Below are positions 38,531 through 51,895 of a DNA stretch of 64,000 nt, piece after piece. A program made the position numbers and the translations under genes. The first letter of the stretch is position 1. Each line of letters opens with the position of its first letter. Under the pieces are notes generated by a model. The model ran no database searches. It saw nothing but the letters and a program-made list of their open reading frames with translations, and was not told the DNA's origin. Source of the stretch: Pegea sp. RAD2-039 (lineage: Eukaryota > Chordata > Thaliacea > Salpida > Salpidae); contig JAQGEQ010000380.1 in assembly GCA_034620365.1 (NCBI GenBank), positions 868,001 to 932,000 of the forward strand, given 5' to 3'.

Positions 38531-39067
38531 TTTTAAATGAACTTTTACTTTAATGAAATATTTTGATAGTTTAAAATTCTTCTTCTTTTCGCTCCATTTA
38601 ACTTTATTGTTTAAAAATGAATTTTTATGAAAATTTTCAGTTTATAAATGATACAAAAGAAATCTGAATAATCTCACGACTGTGCGAAAATAACTTTTGA
38701 ATAAATGAACAAAAAAGCATTTTTTGAGTTTTTAGATCATTCCATGTGTATAGAGATGACAATTTCATGAATTGAAGAAGAGATCAAGTTTGTACCAAAC
38801 AGTCTTTCTAATAAAAAAAAATATTTTATCTTAAAAATAATCTTTATCACATCTCTTTGAGTCTATTCCTGAGTCTACTAATTAACCACAAAATAAAGAT
38901 GCATTGATATTACCATGTACTTATTTTTCGAAAACTTGATGTGATTTAGTTTTCAACTGAGTAACTGATTATTTTGTGTTGATGACTAATCATCAAATAT
39001 ACATGGTAATGGGACCAGAACCTTTCAGACAGCAAACCAAAGCTTATCACATTTATACCTTTGTATA
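38531..39067. other. Spacer, nothing recognised
   Basis: AT-rich 3' flank of SGF29 before the decayed gag fragment. No gene or repeat seen. Confidence 0.5.
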
Positions 39068-39740
39068 TATATGAGTTTCATTGAACTTCTTCTGCAGATT
39101 CAACCGATCTGCCAGCCCCGAAGTATTAGTTGTTCCGCCGAGCATCCTTCTGTGTCACTGCTTGGTGAATGGCTTTCTCTAATATTAAAGTTTTACTTTC
39201 TAACAATCTTTGTCTTATATCTGATGAAGATAATTAGTCTATGAAAGAATCGTTGATCACACCATCCCTGTGTCCTGCTGCCGTCACACTCTTCAAATCA
39301 AAGTTCTTGACTAGACGTACCAAAGTGCACCGAAAGTCTTTTATAGATTGATTTGGCCTCTGATTTTCTATGGGTAGTAGATGACGCAAAAAGTTTGATT
39401 TCTTTACATTCTAAGTCTGACAGCTCTCCAAGTACTGGTACACTTCTGGGGCTGCATAATTAACAAGTGTGACAATTTTATATTGTCTGTCCAATTCGAC
39501 CCACACTCTTCCACGTAATTGGTAGTTTTCTTCCAAAGTTACTTTTCGAGTGACGCCATTTGCTGGATGTCTGCTGGTTTGTTGGCAAATTAGATGTCTA
39601 GATGGCAAGTATGAAAATATTAAAAAATTCTGCTCAGCATGTAAGAGATGTAAGAATTTTGGTTCAAGTTTTAGGCTAGTTGCCCTCCCAGGGTAGTCAG
39701 CAGGAAACCAAATATATAAATAAATAAATAATAACTTCAA
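39068..39740 (-). mobile_element. Decayed gypsy-type retrotransposon gag fragment
   Basis: On the minus strand an open frame (39740-39411) includes VTLVNYAAPEVYQYLE, resembling the start of a Ty3/gypsy capsid domain. After a frame change it continues SIKDFRCTLVRL..., then VINDSFID and LSSSDIRQRLLESKTLILEK with AIHQAVTQKDARR. The pattern F(I)(D/x)(G)L...IRQRLLE...L.LEKAI..A is the capsid C-terminal helix region of retrotransposon Gag. Stops and frame changes interrupt it, and no protease, RT or LTR was seen nearby. Confidence 0.7.
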
Positions 39741-40141
39741 AGAAGCATCTTTAACTCAAGCAGCTAAAGTTTGTCAACACTTCTTAAGTAACCTTTAGTA
39801 TAATTTTATAATGATTATTAGTTGTAAAGTTCAAATAAACTCAAAACGTTTTCTTTTGGAATAAACTAATTCTGGTAAAAAGAAACTTCTATTATTATTC
39901 TATTAAAGTAAATGTGAAAATGTATAAAATACATAATTTAAAATATCTTTAAACAACAATAATTAATCCTTTTATTTGACAAAAATCGTTACTACACAAA
40001 AGTGAAATGATTCTTTGATAGTATTTTAATAAGTGCTTTAAAGTTGTGATAAAATTATTTTTAGTAAATGATTTTTATATTTCTTGTGATAAATTATGAT
40101 AAAAATCGATTCAAACTTCTAAGGTTTGTTGTACTAAGAAT

Positions 40142-40320
40142 CTTTCATGAAAGTAAAAACTATGTTGGACCCAAATAAAAGTGGCGAGACCTTACTTCCA
40201 GTATACAGAAAAATTCTGACAAACCGACATCATCAAAACAAGCTTGCAATGGCAATTACCAATCCTGCAATAAAATATATCAGAGATATTCACCAAGATA
40301 ATAACCATTTGAGGTTTTAA
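40142..40320 (+). mobile_element. LINE 5' region fragment
   Basis: The first 95 bases (CATGAAAGTAAAAACTATGT...CCGACATCATC) match 20879-20975, the start of the truncated LINE. The frame opens MKVKTMLDPNKSGETLLPVY and stops at 40320. It meets a family B tail in the opposite orientation about 100 bases on. Confidence 0.7.
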
Positions 40321-40435
40321 AGTGAACGTAAAACAGTTAGTGATTCTCTATATAAGGAAAGTGAAAAGTGTAATATATGGCGTAAACTATCCCACCGTGG
40401 GTATACAGAGCTCAATTCAATAACTGTTGATAGTA

Positions 40436-41575
40436 TAGTAGTTAGGTTTCTTATTTCTGTAACGTGTGGCTGCGAGTAACAATTTGAATTGCTCTTATAG
40501 CGAACAAATACCAAGTGCTATGAGCGGACAGATAACTAAAAGGTCTTAGGTATCACAATTTAGAATTAATACAAAAGAAATAGAAACACTATAGCGGCAT
40601 GGGTAACATCTAAATTATGAATGGAAAATTTAAGATGACAAAATAGAAGAAAAAAGTAAGGAAACTGACAGTGTTACAAATCACTTTTTAAGAAAACTGT
40701 TGAAATCTTGGTTTCTTAACAAAATTTTGAAAGATTTGATAGAATTTGATGAAGTAATAAAATCGGAAAGAGAATTCCAAGCCTTGGTTACCCTAGCAAA
40801 AATGCTGTTACTCCACTGGACGTTATTTACGTTGTTGAGCGGTTTGATTTTGAATGAAGTGCTTCTGAGGACAAATTAGAGATTGCTATCTTTAAAGTAT
40901 TCTATTAAGTTAAGATAGTAAAAAGTTTAAAATGATTTTAAATAGCAGTGCATAGTCAGAAAAAGAGATTGCAATTTAGAAAGGATTTAGTAATAAGGAT
41001 TTACTCATCATTAGATTATAGCAATGGTCTTCGTATGAAGTGAATGCCACATCTAAGGAAAACTCTCTTGGTGAATGATCTTTTAACGGATTCAATCTTT
41101 GTAATATCCTTTTAAGGTGAGGACTCAATACAGAAAAGTTAAACTTTAATTAGTTACGGATGTATGTAGTAAAAAGCTTTAATTATTTTCAAATATTTCT
41201 TGTCTTATAAGATTTGAGAATTTGCTATGAAATTAATGAGCTAACTCTGAACAAATAATTTGTGTGGTGAGTCCAGTTAAAGTCTTTAGAGATGAAGATT
41301 CCTAAGTCTTTGATGATCTGGCATCGGTAAGTTTTAATATTGTCTAAATAAATATCAATTTACATTGAGTTAGAGATTGAAGGTTTACTTATTGGCAGGT
41401 GAAAACATTTGTCGGCGACGAGCTTGAGTTGTCTCGATTAAAACCATAGATTATCTTGATTATATTGATCTATTCAAAGACTCAACAGAAGCTACTAGGT
41501 AGAGAAATTGGTCGTTAATTTGGAGGTTTATTTCGGTCTATGTAGAACAGAAGGACTGATGCAGCTATGCCCGGC
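40436..41575 (-). mobile_element. LINE family B, RT 3' half with core deleted
   Basis: On the minus strand, pieces in several frames spell a LINE reverse transcriptase. At about 41515 is an RT motif (RPISLPSSFC). The next piece, LKLVADKCFHLPISKP (about 41400), lies beyond the catalytic YxDD box, so the catalytic core is deleted. Further pieces are IIKDLGIFISKDFNWTHH, then DITKIESVKRSFTKRVF (about 41075) and a terminus containing STSFKIKPLNNVNNVQWSNS and VTKAWNSLSDFI, ending in a stop at 40681. A diverged family B tail follows down to about 40436. Confidence 0.82.
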
Positions 41576-41710
41576 TGGCGTCAAAAAAGCTGCCAGGATG
41601 ACACTGAGTACAGCGACAAACTACCTACGAGGTTCCAGCTCCGGCTTAAAACTCGAAGTTTTGCTCTCCTAAAAGTGCTGTCATTAACCAAACTCACAAG
41701 ACACTTTCAT
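41560..41710. other. GC-richer patch next to the LINE
   Basis: A 150-base island of balanced composition (CCCGGCTGGCGTC, CAGCTCCGGC) in an AT-rich region. It contains GCAGCT/AGCTGC arms around a 21-base loop. I could not assign it to a gene, a ribozyme or a LINE domain. Its position just upstream (in LINE sense) of the RT motif suggests it came in with that element. Confidence 0.4.
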
Positions 41711-42697
41711 CCAAGTTTCTTATCAGCATAATTATCCTTGATTAGAAAACTGTACTCTAGAATAAGAAAATTTTAAAATTTCAGTTGATATTGATTTCTA
41801 AATGTATATACAATGATCCAGCATTTTAATGAAATCAAAAACATGAAAGTAAAATTGTCTGTAGCCGAGTAGTATTCCTACAAAATCTTACTTAAGTCTT
41901 AGTATGATGAAAAGCTTAAAAATCTAATAAGTGCGACGAAATATTTTAATCATTATTCTCAACGTTACTGCAAAAACTATTACACAATTGTTTATAAATG
42001 GTCATTCGATTTCTCCTAGTCATTCAAGGCTGAGAAAACAGAATTTAGATTTGTAAGTTTTGCAGTGTCATAGTTCAAACGTTTTATATAAACATATACC
42101 TCTCTCTAGTTTACCATAAAATAATAATCAGTTTGAGTTTTAATTTAAACAGACTATTTATTCTAACATTTAATGACGCAGATGTCTCTAGAGAAAAGCT
42201 TTCACACAGGAAACACCTAACCACTAGCTATGTTGGAGTAAACCTTCTTAAGCTAAAAAAGAAAATGTCTACTTCAATTTGCAACTTTCTGCTGTCAATT
42301 GCGTTTTTTATTTCAACACATTTCATAGAATTACATCCCTTCTATTTTTAACCATACCTTTACACAAAACATACAAAAATACACAACAAACAAGACTTTA
42401 GTAAGGGTTTATAAAATCTACAAGATGTTTGATTAAAGTTTTAGCTGAGGTAATTGATCAGATAATTTTTGTCGAAATGGTCAACAATTTTAAATATGTA
42501 ATTAGTTTAATCATAAATGTTTTAACGTGCTACACAATTTATCAAATTCTTGTAACAAAGAGAGAAAAATAAAAATAAATCTTAATCTTATTTTACATAT
42601 TAACCATTAAAACTACAAAGAAGCAAAAAAAAAACACTTTCACAAATAAAAATATCAAACCACGTGATTCACAAAAATTAAAGATGAAAGTCTTTGC
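41710..42697. other. Spacer, nothing recognised
   Basis: AT-rich sequence that includes the 3' untranslated region of TRAF4. No further feature is supported. Confidence 0.5.
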
Positions 42698-45600
42698 TTA
42701 TGGTATGATGATTTTAGATGTATCAACAACTGCTTTTATAAATAACGTATTTCCTTTGAGGTAGTTCTTGTCTTTTAAGTCTTTGTGAGAAATAAATTTT
42801 GGATATCCGAACCCTAAAGTAGAATCATCCTTTGAGGAGTTAGTGTTTGTCAAAATTGGTTTAGGTTGCTGAAAATTTTTCCATGCTGGATCAGGTGATA
42901 AGCGAATGCTAACATGACTTCGTTTAGATGAAAGAGGGTCCCCTTGATCACGAATAGAGAAAGTGATATCATATACAAACGGCCATTCTAGTAATGAATC
43001 ATATTCACCAGGCATAACTCGAACATACAATGACAAATGAGTTCCTATTCCGCTTCCATTACCATTTGGAAAAGTTGATAATTGGAGCTTATATCCATAA
43101 CGATGCGTCAGGAAACAGGGACTCTTTACTTCTATTTGATTCTTATTTTGTGCTTGCTGCAAACGCTGTGAAAAATTTTCGATTCTCCATAGCATCTGAC
43201 CATTACAATTGATAGTAACTTCCTCTAGTTTTCTTTGTAATTCTAAAATTTGATATTTTTGTGAACGAGCAAACTCAAATGCGGCTCTGGAATGCTGCAA
43301 ACTTGATTCGACTAAATGTCTTTCCAGATTGTAACGGGGACACTGAATAAAGATAATATAATCTACCATTTAGTATTTTTATTCACGATGAAAATGAAAA
43401 TAATTCAGTTTTCATGAATTGAAAAACTGAGTAAAATTTGCAATAAACGATCTATTTAAAACAAACAAGCTTCTATGATGATAGCTTGATTAGAGATGTA
43501 ACTGACCTTATGTTTACAGCCAGCTTCTTTGTAAGGGCAACTTATTAAAGCCGATTTACATAGCTCTTTCAAATGAACCTCTAATTCTTCTCGCGGAATT
43601 TTCATCGCTTCACAGCGGTTTGGACACGCGATTGGGTACCGAGGACAATTTGCATGATGTGTCTAGACACAATTGTCATTTTTCAATCACAATATTAAAT
43701 CATTTTAAATCTTTATAGATTCGAAAATATATATCCAAGATATAGAAGATTTGAAGCAAGTTATTTGAGCGAATACTTTAACCTACTTCCAAGTAGGAAT
43801 CAATTTAGTTATTAATTGTGTTTGCTAACTTGTAAATTTGAAGAATTAATAAACTTTTAATTCAATTTTAAGGCATAAATATTTATTTGAAAATTGTTGG
43901 AACAAATTTTGACAACAGCTTAGGAAATAAATAGAAAAATTGAAATAATTTATTAAGGCTAAAAATCTAAATACATTAAAACGTTCAACATTTCTTATGA
44001 GCATTTTTATACAAAAAGTAAATTATTTGTCACCTGTAAAATGTCAAAACTGAAATCTTTTGAACAATATGTACATTTTAAGCCTCTTTTCGGACAATCT
44101 CCATTTAGATGCCGGTCGATGTATTTGCGTAACATCTTAGCACCACATTTATTTTCACAATGAACACTTTCAAGAGGACACACTCCTTCATGCTCTTCCA
44201 TCTGCATTCAAGATCAGATTTCTTTAATGTTGATGAAACTTTATTAATTCAGTAATTTATTATTTACTCAAGTGCTTATAAAACTTGTATACTAAGTTTG
44301 TAGACAATAAATTCAAGAGCTTGAAATCTAATTGTTGTAAAATTGTAATTTTATAAACATGTCAGCAGAATTTATCAAGATAAAATAATAATTGATAAAT
44401 TTTGATAATCATTCTCTTAAATTGACGAAAGTAATTTAATATATCAACTGACCTGTTGCCCAGAAAAATTTTTAGAGCAAAAATCACAAGTGACTATTCG
44501 ATTGACACACTCAAATTCAAGGTGATATGAAAGATTGCATGTCCTAACTTGCGTTCTGCAGCGGTTAGGACATTCTTGCTCGGATAAAAGACACTTATTC
44601 AGATGAGCCTAAGTAAAAAAACAACATTAGCAAATCCTTATTTTTCAAATTCATAAAAAACTGTTTTATTTTACTTAAAGAAAAAAAATAATGAAGAATT
44701 TGCTTTGTAACTTATAAATTAAATTTGAAGAAAATTCAATTTTTTTTAATAAAAAGATTAGTGTTGCAAAACTTCCAAATTAAATTTCTTAAATAGTCAT
44801 TTTAGCAGAAAAAGATTTTTTTTTCAAAAAATCAAACATGTGTTTTAAAGGTCATAAAACGAAAAAATTTAAGTTTTATTGTTTAGAAAACTTATTCATT
44901 CAACTGGCAAGGTCTTTAAAAAGTTATCTCATTGGTTAAGTACTACTCAGTATGTTAATGTCAACTTTCATTGTGCTTTTTACTCAGATATTGTGAATAA
45001 TGTCACTCTATGAGCGATCAAAAACTGAATTTTAATATAAAACTATTTTTCATGAATTATAAATTTTGAAACTTTGATATTTTACGATCAAAGTAGAATC
45101 TAAAACGACGAATCTAACAGAGGTCAGTTCTTTAGTAAGATTTGGATTTATTAATTTTAACGGATAAAATATTACTTGAAGGCATATAATTTAAGAATTG
45201 CAAGTTTTTGAGTCACAATTTTTCAAATCGAACTTGTCTCAGACAACCAAATACATTTCTAACTAAAAGTAAAATCTTAGCCTCAAAATTTGCTTTAAAA
45301 AAATTCTGATAAAACTAAAAAGTCTAATAATACTTAATACAGGCTACTTGACAATACTTGTCCTGTCTTGAACCGTTGACATTCTGAACCAAATCCCAAA
45401 ATTACAAGCCCTTATCTTTACTTATTTAAATATAACCAGCGTAGAATATTTGCGATGTCAATAAAAAAATCATCTTGGTGTATTTGTTATCAAAAATCAA
45501 TTTTAGCAGTTTAAAATCGATGGCACCACAAATCCTCTATTTTTAGTAGTCTTGCGTAAAAATCAAAACTTTCGATTAAGTTAATTGATATAAGATAATT

Positions 45601-48600
45601 TTAATTATAAAAATTTATAAAGCTTTGTTATTATTTAATCTAGATTTAAATTACATTAAGCAGTGCTTCAAACTTTTGTTAACAGTTTTAAACTTAAAAC
45701 CTATTTTCAATTTTTAAATTTAATCAAAAAGTTAAAATCTTACAGAGAATTTTAAAACTAAATTATAGGCAAAGCATGTCAAAGTTTATGTTCAAGAAAA
45801 TTAGCATTTAAATAAAGATACAGAAGACAATGAAGAAACTTGCTTAAAATAACACTCTTGAAATTTAAAAAATAGTTTTGTATTCCACTCTTTTGTTTAA
45901 GGTTTTATGTTTAGTTTCTAGGAATTGAAAGAGAATTTTGAAAACTAAGTCAACATTGTAATAAAAGACAAATTTATTGATACAAAAGCGTTGAACTTGA
46001 GTCTTGGAAACGTTTCCACATCAATAAAACCAGATATACTTTAACATTTAGTCAATTAGTCATCTACAAATTCTCACAATTTCAAGAAACTTTGTGGCTT
46101 ACCTGCATACTTTTCAACTTTCCAGACCATTTACAACCAGAGTTATAGTTGCTACAGTGTACAGTGAGAGACATTATATCTGATTCCAATTCAGGAGCAG
46201 GGTATATCTTAAATAATTTGTAAATTTGAGTTAATTTAAAGCAACAATCAGATAAATCAACTCAAGTTCATAAGTTATAAGTCTCATATAGCAATCATGA
46301 TCAATTTTGTTTGATTCTATCTTGAAACATGTAAAACTAATTTCTATCATCAATTACGATTATAACTTATATTAATTGAAGCCTTTCACTAAAATGTACA
46401 ATCATTAATAGTTTTTATTTGAATTATTTTGATATTTATTAGATTCAGTAATGGAGTAAAACTAGGATTACTGACAGTTTGTTTTAAATTATTCTTTTTA
46501 AGAAATTTAACGAAATTTACTATCCGTTTGAAGAAGAACTTTATTTTAAGTGTCTTATTAATATTATTAAAATAAATGATAAACTATTATATTGAAGTAA
46601 CAAAAAACATTTTATATGAACATTGTGTACTATTGTATGTTTATGTAACAAACTAGTATAAGCTACAATTACTATATTTTTCAATAAAAAGCGCAGTTTA
46701 AAGTAACTTTTGAATTTGCAAAGTAGATAACAACCCTACAAAAATCAGAGCAATTATAACAGTTAAAAATTGGCTTTGAACGGTTTAAACGCCATTAACA
46801 AAGCTAAGGTATTGAAAAGCTTATTGTACTTTTAATATAAAGTGTTTATGATAACAAAAAGGTTAAATCCAAGTTGTCCATCCACATAAATTAAGTTAAA
46901 AGTTTGTTTAGTTAGAAATAAGAGACAAGAAACATACGTTAAAAAATGAAGGCTTTTAAATTTTTAACCAAGTCTTTTTATGTCAAAAGAAGATGAAGAA
47001 AGTTAAAGACATAATGACTGTTAGTTTTCTATTTTTATAGAAACTTTGCCGGTAGTTCATTAATAATTGATATATAGTGATTATCTTCAAAAGCTAAAAT
47101 ATTTTCTTAAAAAATATTGTGAAATTTGAAATGTGTTATGAAGACAATATAGTTTTTAACAACTGACTTTTATTAGCTATTGGTTATCTGCTAAAATTGA
47201 AGAAGTTAAAAACATACTTACATTTGAAAGTTAAGATCTAAAACCCTAAAATAATTTGTTTACAGATATCTAAGATGATAAAAATTAAACTAAGTATATC
47301 TAGCAAAATGAAAAGTTCAATTTTATCACTTTTCAATATTTTATTTTGAAAAAATGTTTGCTTATTTCAATTTTAAAATTCTTATGTTAGGAGAAATTTA
47401 TAAGCAAATGATTATCAACAGTTCATTCAAACGAAAATTTTTTAAAACAAATAAAGTTGTTACGCCTTGAAGCTAATGACCAATTTAGTTTCATGGCGCA
47501 ACTATTAAAAATTGTTATAAAACTGTTTTTTTATTAGCTGAAAAGATAAATTAATATTTTGATTTTTTACAAGGCAATTTTATAAGTCTATAAAATGATT
47601 ATTTAGAAATTACAAGTGGTTTCTTTCTTAGAAGAAAACTTTTTTTATATAGTTATAGCCGAAAAGTTACTGATATAAAACAATATTTCTTCATTGAAAT
47701 ATCGAATTCATTTTTAAAAAATCCATCAACTCTTTAAAAAGATAATTAACTTTTCCGTGATGAATTAAAAATTTTGATAAAATTAATAATGTTTTTAATA
47801 AATAAACGAGTTTATTTATTTTAACTAGACATTTTTTATACACAAACAATGTTATTTTAAAAATAACTGAACTTTCTGCAATGTAAATAAAACATTATAA
47901 ACATAAAGACAATTAATCTGATTTTTGAAGTTCTATGATGAGAGGATTTGAAAGATTTGTGTTTATTTATAATTCTTAAACTGAACTTCATAAAAACGTA
48001 GAACTTACTTTTGCATAATCCAATGAAAGATTATCCACAGGGCAATTAAAAACTCCCTGTCTAAAAAAAAAAGTTTTTGTTGATAAACTTCAAAAAAGAC
48101 AAATTTATCTTTGCTATAATCATCTTATATTTAAACTTTTAAAAAAAATCTATTTAAATCATTATATGAATTTTTTTGGAGTCAATTTTTGTGGGAAAAT
48201 GCTTCTCGAAAAAAATGGATTGATAAAATGTATACTTCTATTAAAAGCTAAAAGATTATTTCTCGTATGCTTACAAGGAAGGCGGTAATAAAGATAATAA
48301 TTAATCACAGTGTCAATGGATAGATTTTAGCAAATATAATGATTAAGATGAATCAGTTGTACTTTGGTAACTCCTAAGAAACCAAAATAATATTTTAGCA
48401 ATTTCAGATCGTTGTACTAAAATTTATAATTGATAAAAATTTCAAGTAAGATCTTGATATCATATAATATTAACAAATATTATAATGATTTTGTATACCG
48501 ATGGCAATCAAAACAAAATAAATTTTTCTATAAAATTGGCATTTGTAAAAATATCGTCCTCAGTATCAATCTTTAAAAGATAATTTTATTCTAAATTTCG

Positions 48601-50832
48601 ACAGAAATAGAGTATTAATAACAAAATGTTTGTAAACAAACTATTTAATATAAAAAAAAACGTTCCTTAACTAATTTCCTCTTTACGGTTCGTGATATTT
48701 AATTAGAGAAATTTCTGGCCGGATAAAAACGATGCAAACATGTTTTAAATTTTTTACATACTTAACATCTGATTTAAATATATGAAGTTATTTCATTTGT
48801 TTCAACATTTCACTACGTGAGGTATAGATAAACCATGTTTAACAAGATCTTTAATAAGCATAATTGAAGTGATATAGTTGTATACTTTAGTATTTATCTT
48901 GACTCTTAAAAACAATCATCACAAAACATTAAAATGTTTGTAAGACTGAAAGCTAATTTGTCAAGAAAAGAAACACTCACATGTAATACTGATCAGCATA
49001 TAAAGAGTTCTAGATGAATAAAAGTTAATCAAATATAATTAATCATCTTTATACACCAGCGTTACAGACATTTTTTCATTAGATGCTTAATTATCACAGT
49101 CATAAACTTTTAGAAATTGATAAATTATTTTTTGGTAAACAAATGTATTTATTCAATCTAATGGCTTGAATTGACTTTTTTTTAAACTATAAATCTAACA
49201 TTCAAACCTAATTTTTTTTCGAAGTATCTTTTAAACTGTTAATATTAAAGAGTTTTTTGTTTAAAAATACAAACTACATCGTTTATAGTTTTTATTTTTA
49301 AGCTAGTTAAAGTATAAACTTTAGTTTAATTTAGTATCTAGTTTAAAAAAGCAGTTTCCAAATGTTTAAGAGACCACAATAATATTTAACTAAATGTAAA
49401 TAGTTTGTAAATACTTTCTATAAAAGATAATTGTTTAAAATGATCCTATGATTTTTATTGAGACAAGAGCGCCTTTTGTTATAACTTTTACATGTTATTA
49501 ATCATTTTTATTAATTTAAGTTATACGATTATTAATTATGTCAAAAATTTTATGATTTAATATTTTTCTTCAAAATTTACAGTATGTTTTCAAAAAGTTG
49601 TTTTAATTAATTTAATCAGTTTTAATTGATAGTTTTTAGTGATATCAATAATGCTTTTAAACATTTTGCCTTCAATTTTTATTCATACATTTTTTCAACA
49701 TAAACTGATATTTTCTGCAGCTTATTATTAAGAGGGGAAGTTTCGATAACGAAACAGAAAAAAGTTGAAAGTCAGATTTGATACAAATACCGTTAGCTGA
49801 AACCTACAATTATCAAAACCGCTGAAATAAACCTTAAACAATCAGGATATTAAGTTGGGTTAAACTTTTAAAACTGAACGACAACAATGAGAGAAATATA
49901 AAACAAACGTGTTTTGATTATTTTTGTAACTCTACACAAGCTTTACAAATGTGTATAATAAAGTTGTATAAATCGTTCAAATATTTTTTTCATTTGTATT
50001 GTTTACAGCATCACTTTGTATACACCATAGTCTACTGATTTTATGAGCATAAATGATTTTTTAACAGACAACTTTTTACCTGAAGGCATCGTTTAAACAT
50101 TAAAAACATCTAAATTTATCTTGTATGCTCATACAACGGTGGCAAAAAACATCCTAACCAAATACCGAAAAATATAAAGCCGCGCAAACGGTTATTTATG
50201 ATAATTTGTTTCTTTAATTACAAAGTCTTATATATCATGAATATTATATATTATTAGATAAATTAGTTAAATCTTTAACAGATACATTTTTATTATCAGT
50301 TTTTTCACAAATCAAATTACATAATAATCAACTTTTTATGAATTTAAAGGTTTAATCTACAACATAGTTTAAGAAAACTCTGTCAACATTTTAATCCAAA
50401 CTTAGTTGAGCAAAAATCAGCAACCAATTATAACATTTTACCAACATTACATTATTCAATTCGAAACCAGCGTTTTGTAACTGGATCATCTCTAATTAGC
50501 TTCAGACGAATCAAATTGGAAATGTAAGATTCATATTTCATTTTAAGAATTAACTCAAACAAAAACTTTTATCAACTTACAACGAGGTAAAAAATTCAAT
50601 TTACACAGTCAATACATCATAAAAAGTCAATTATATGTCAAAATTTAATAAACATTGTAGTAAACTAATTACAGTTTGACAGAACTTACTTGAGAAATGC
50701 TTGTAGGCATGTATCACAGAAGCAATGACGGCAGGCGGTAATCTGTACTGGATCCTTCATCGGCAGGTGGCAAAGCGGACACTGATGTCGCTTTCTAACC
50801 TTATCCACAAATTTAATTTGATACCCGGGCAT
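42698..50832 (-). CDS. TRAF4: TNF receptor-associated factor 4
   Basis: Seven exons: 50832-50690, 48060-48009, 46207-46103, 44608-44453, 44201-44034, 43662-43507, 43342-42698, giving 474 residues (human TRAF4: 470). It begins MPGYQIKFVDKVRKRHQCPL with a RING finger (about residues 18-57, CPLC...CRHCFCDTC). TRAF-type zinc fingers follow (about 75-285) with the TRAF4 signature ESVHCENKCGAKMLRKYI, then a coiled coil, then the MATH/TRAF-C domain (about 311-470) with GYKLQLSTFPNGNGSGIGTH and FGYPKFISHKDL. It is an adaptor and ubiquitin-ligase-like protein in polarity, junctional and receptor signalling. The three 5' introns are 1.5-2.6 kb, far longer than elsewhere in the window, and I found no gene inside them. 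Confidence 0.96.
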
Positions 50833-51619
50833 ATTCTAATCAAGTCTTTACACGTCTACTAGTGAGAAAAGCGTTTCTTTGTCAACGTTTGATTAGCAAA
50901 TCAACTTTAGAATGGTTTAGTTACTCTTTGAGCTGTTTTAGAATGTAAAAACATAAAAGATTATTCAGTAAAATTAAAATTTATTTCATCTCGATGAAAC
51001 ATAATTTGGTTTCGATGACTTTAAAAATGCCAAACGGTTTCATCATTTTATGATATATGGTAATAGAATTTACTTCAAATCACAAGTAGAAAGAATATTC
51101 GAAAATAAACAAAAATTGATTTATTTCTGTAGTTTTCTCAAAATTAAAATGATTTTACTATCGAAACCAAATAAAAACTACATATAGATAAAAATTGTTT
51201 ATTAGTAAATATTTAGTCAAAAATAGTTACTTCTTTGAGAAAAGCACTCCAAAAAAAACAAGAAAAAGTAAAAGTTAGAAAAAAAAGTTCTGAATTGTAA
51301 AAATTCTATACCTTAGTTTAATTTTTTGTAACTACTTAATAACATCTTTTTAAATTCTCCAGAAATTCATTTTTGTATAAAGCTTAACCAATCTATAGAA
51401 ACGGTATTTTCTTTTTGTTGTTTGAAACAAACAACGATTTGAACGATTTCAACAAGATATTAAAGGTCATTCAAACTTTTACTCTATGTTTGAAATTTGT
51501 TAAGATAATCAATATTATTTCATAGATATAAAAACTTAGAACAGTAAATAATAGTCATATTGTAATGGATTTATTTAAAAACTGCAACCATGTATAAATC
51601 ATAACCCTCATAAGCTTTC

Positions 51620-51895
51620 TCAATCATTTTCCTAACAATAAAACTCTTTCATTATTTTGTTTAAAGATAAGTTGCTTCACCAGGAAGGTTTACAATTTAA
51701 ATATATATCTAAAGACATATTCATAATCAAACTAAAAATTGCCAAATCTGACTCTTCAATCATAAACCTAACAATAAAAACTCTACATTCATTATTTTGT
51801 TTAAAGATAAGTTGCTTCACCAGGAAGGTTTACAATTTAAATATATATCTAAAGACATATTCATAATCAAACTAAAAATTGCCAAATCTGACTTA
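51620..51895. repeat. Tandem duplication, two units of about 138-140 bases
   Basis: CATTATTTTGTTTAAAGATAAGTTGCTTCACC... starts at 51650 and again at 51790 and stays identical for roughly 100 bases to GCCAAATCTGAC. The flanking CAATCAT...CCTAACAATAAAA is also doubled, with small differences. Two head-to-tail copies only. Confidence 0.9.

Noticed and set aside
41555-41710. Hammerhead ribozyme (a CTGATG motif and GGCGTC are present)
   Set aside because: The core CTGATGA...GAAA order could not be found with pairable stems on either strand.
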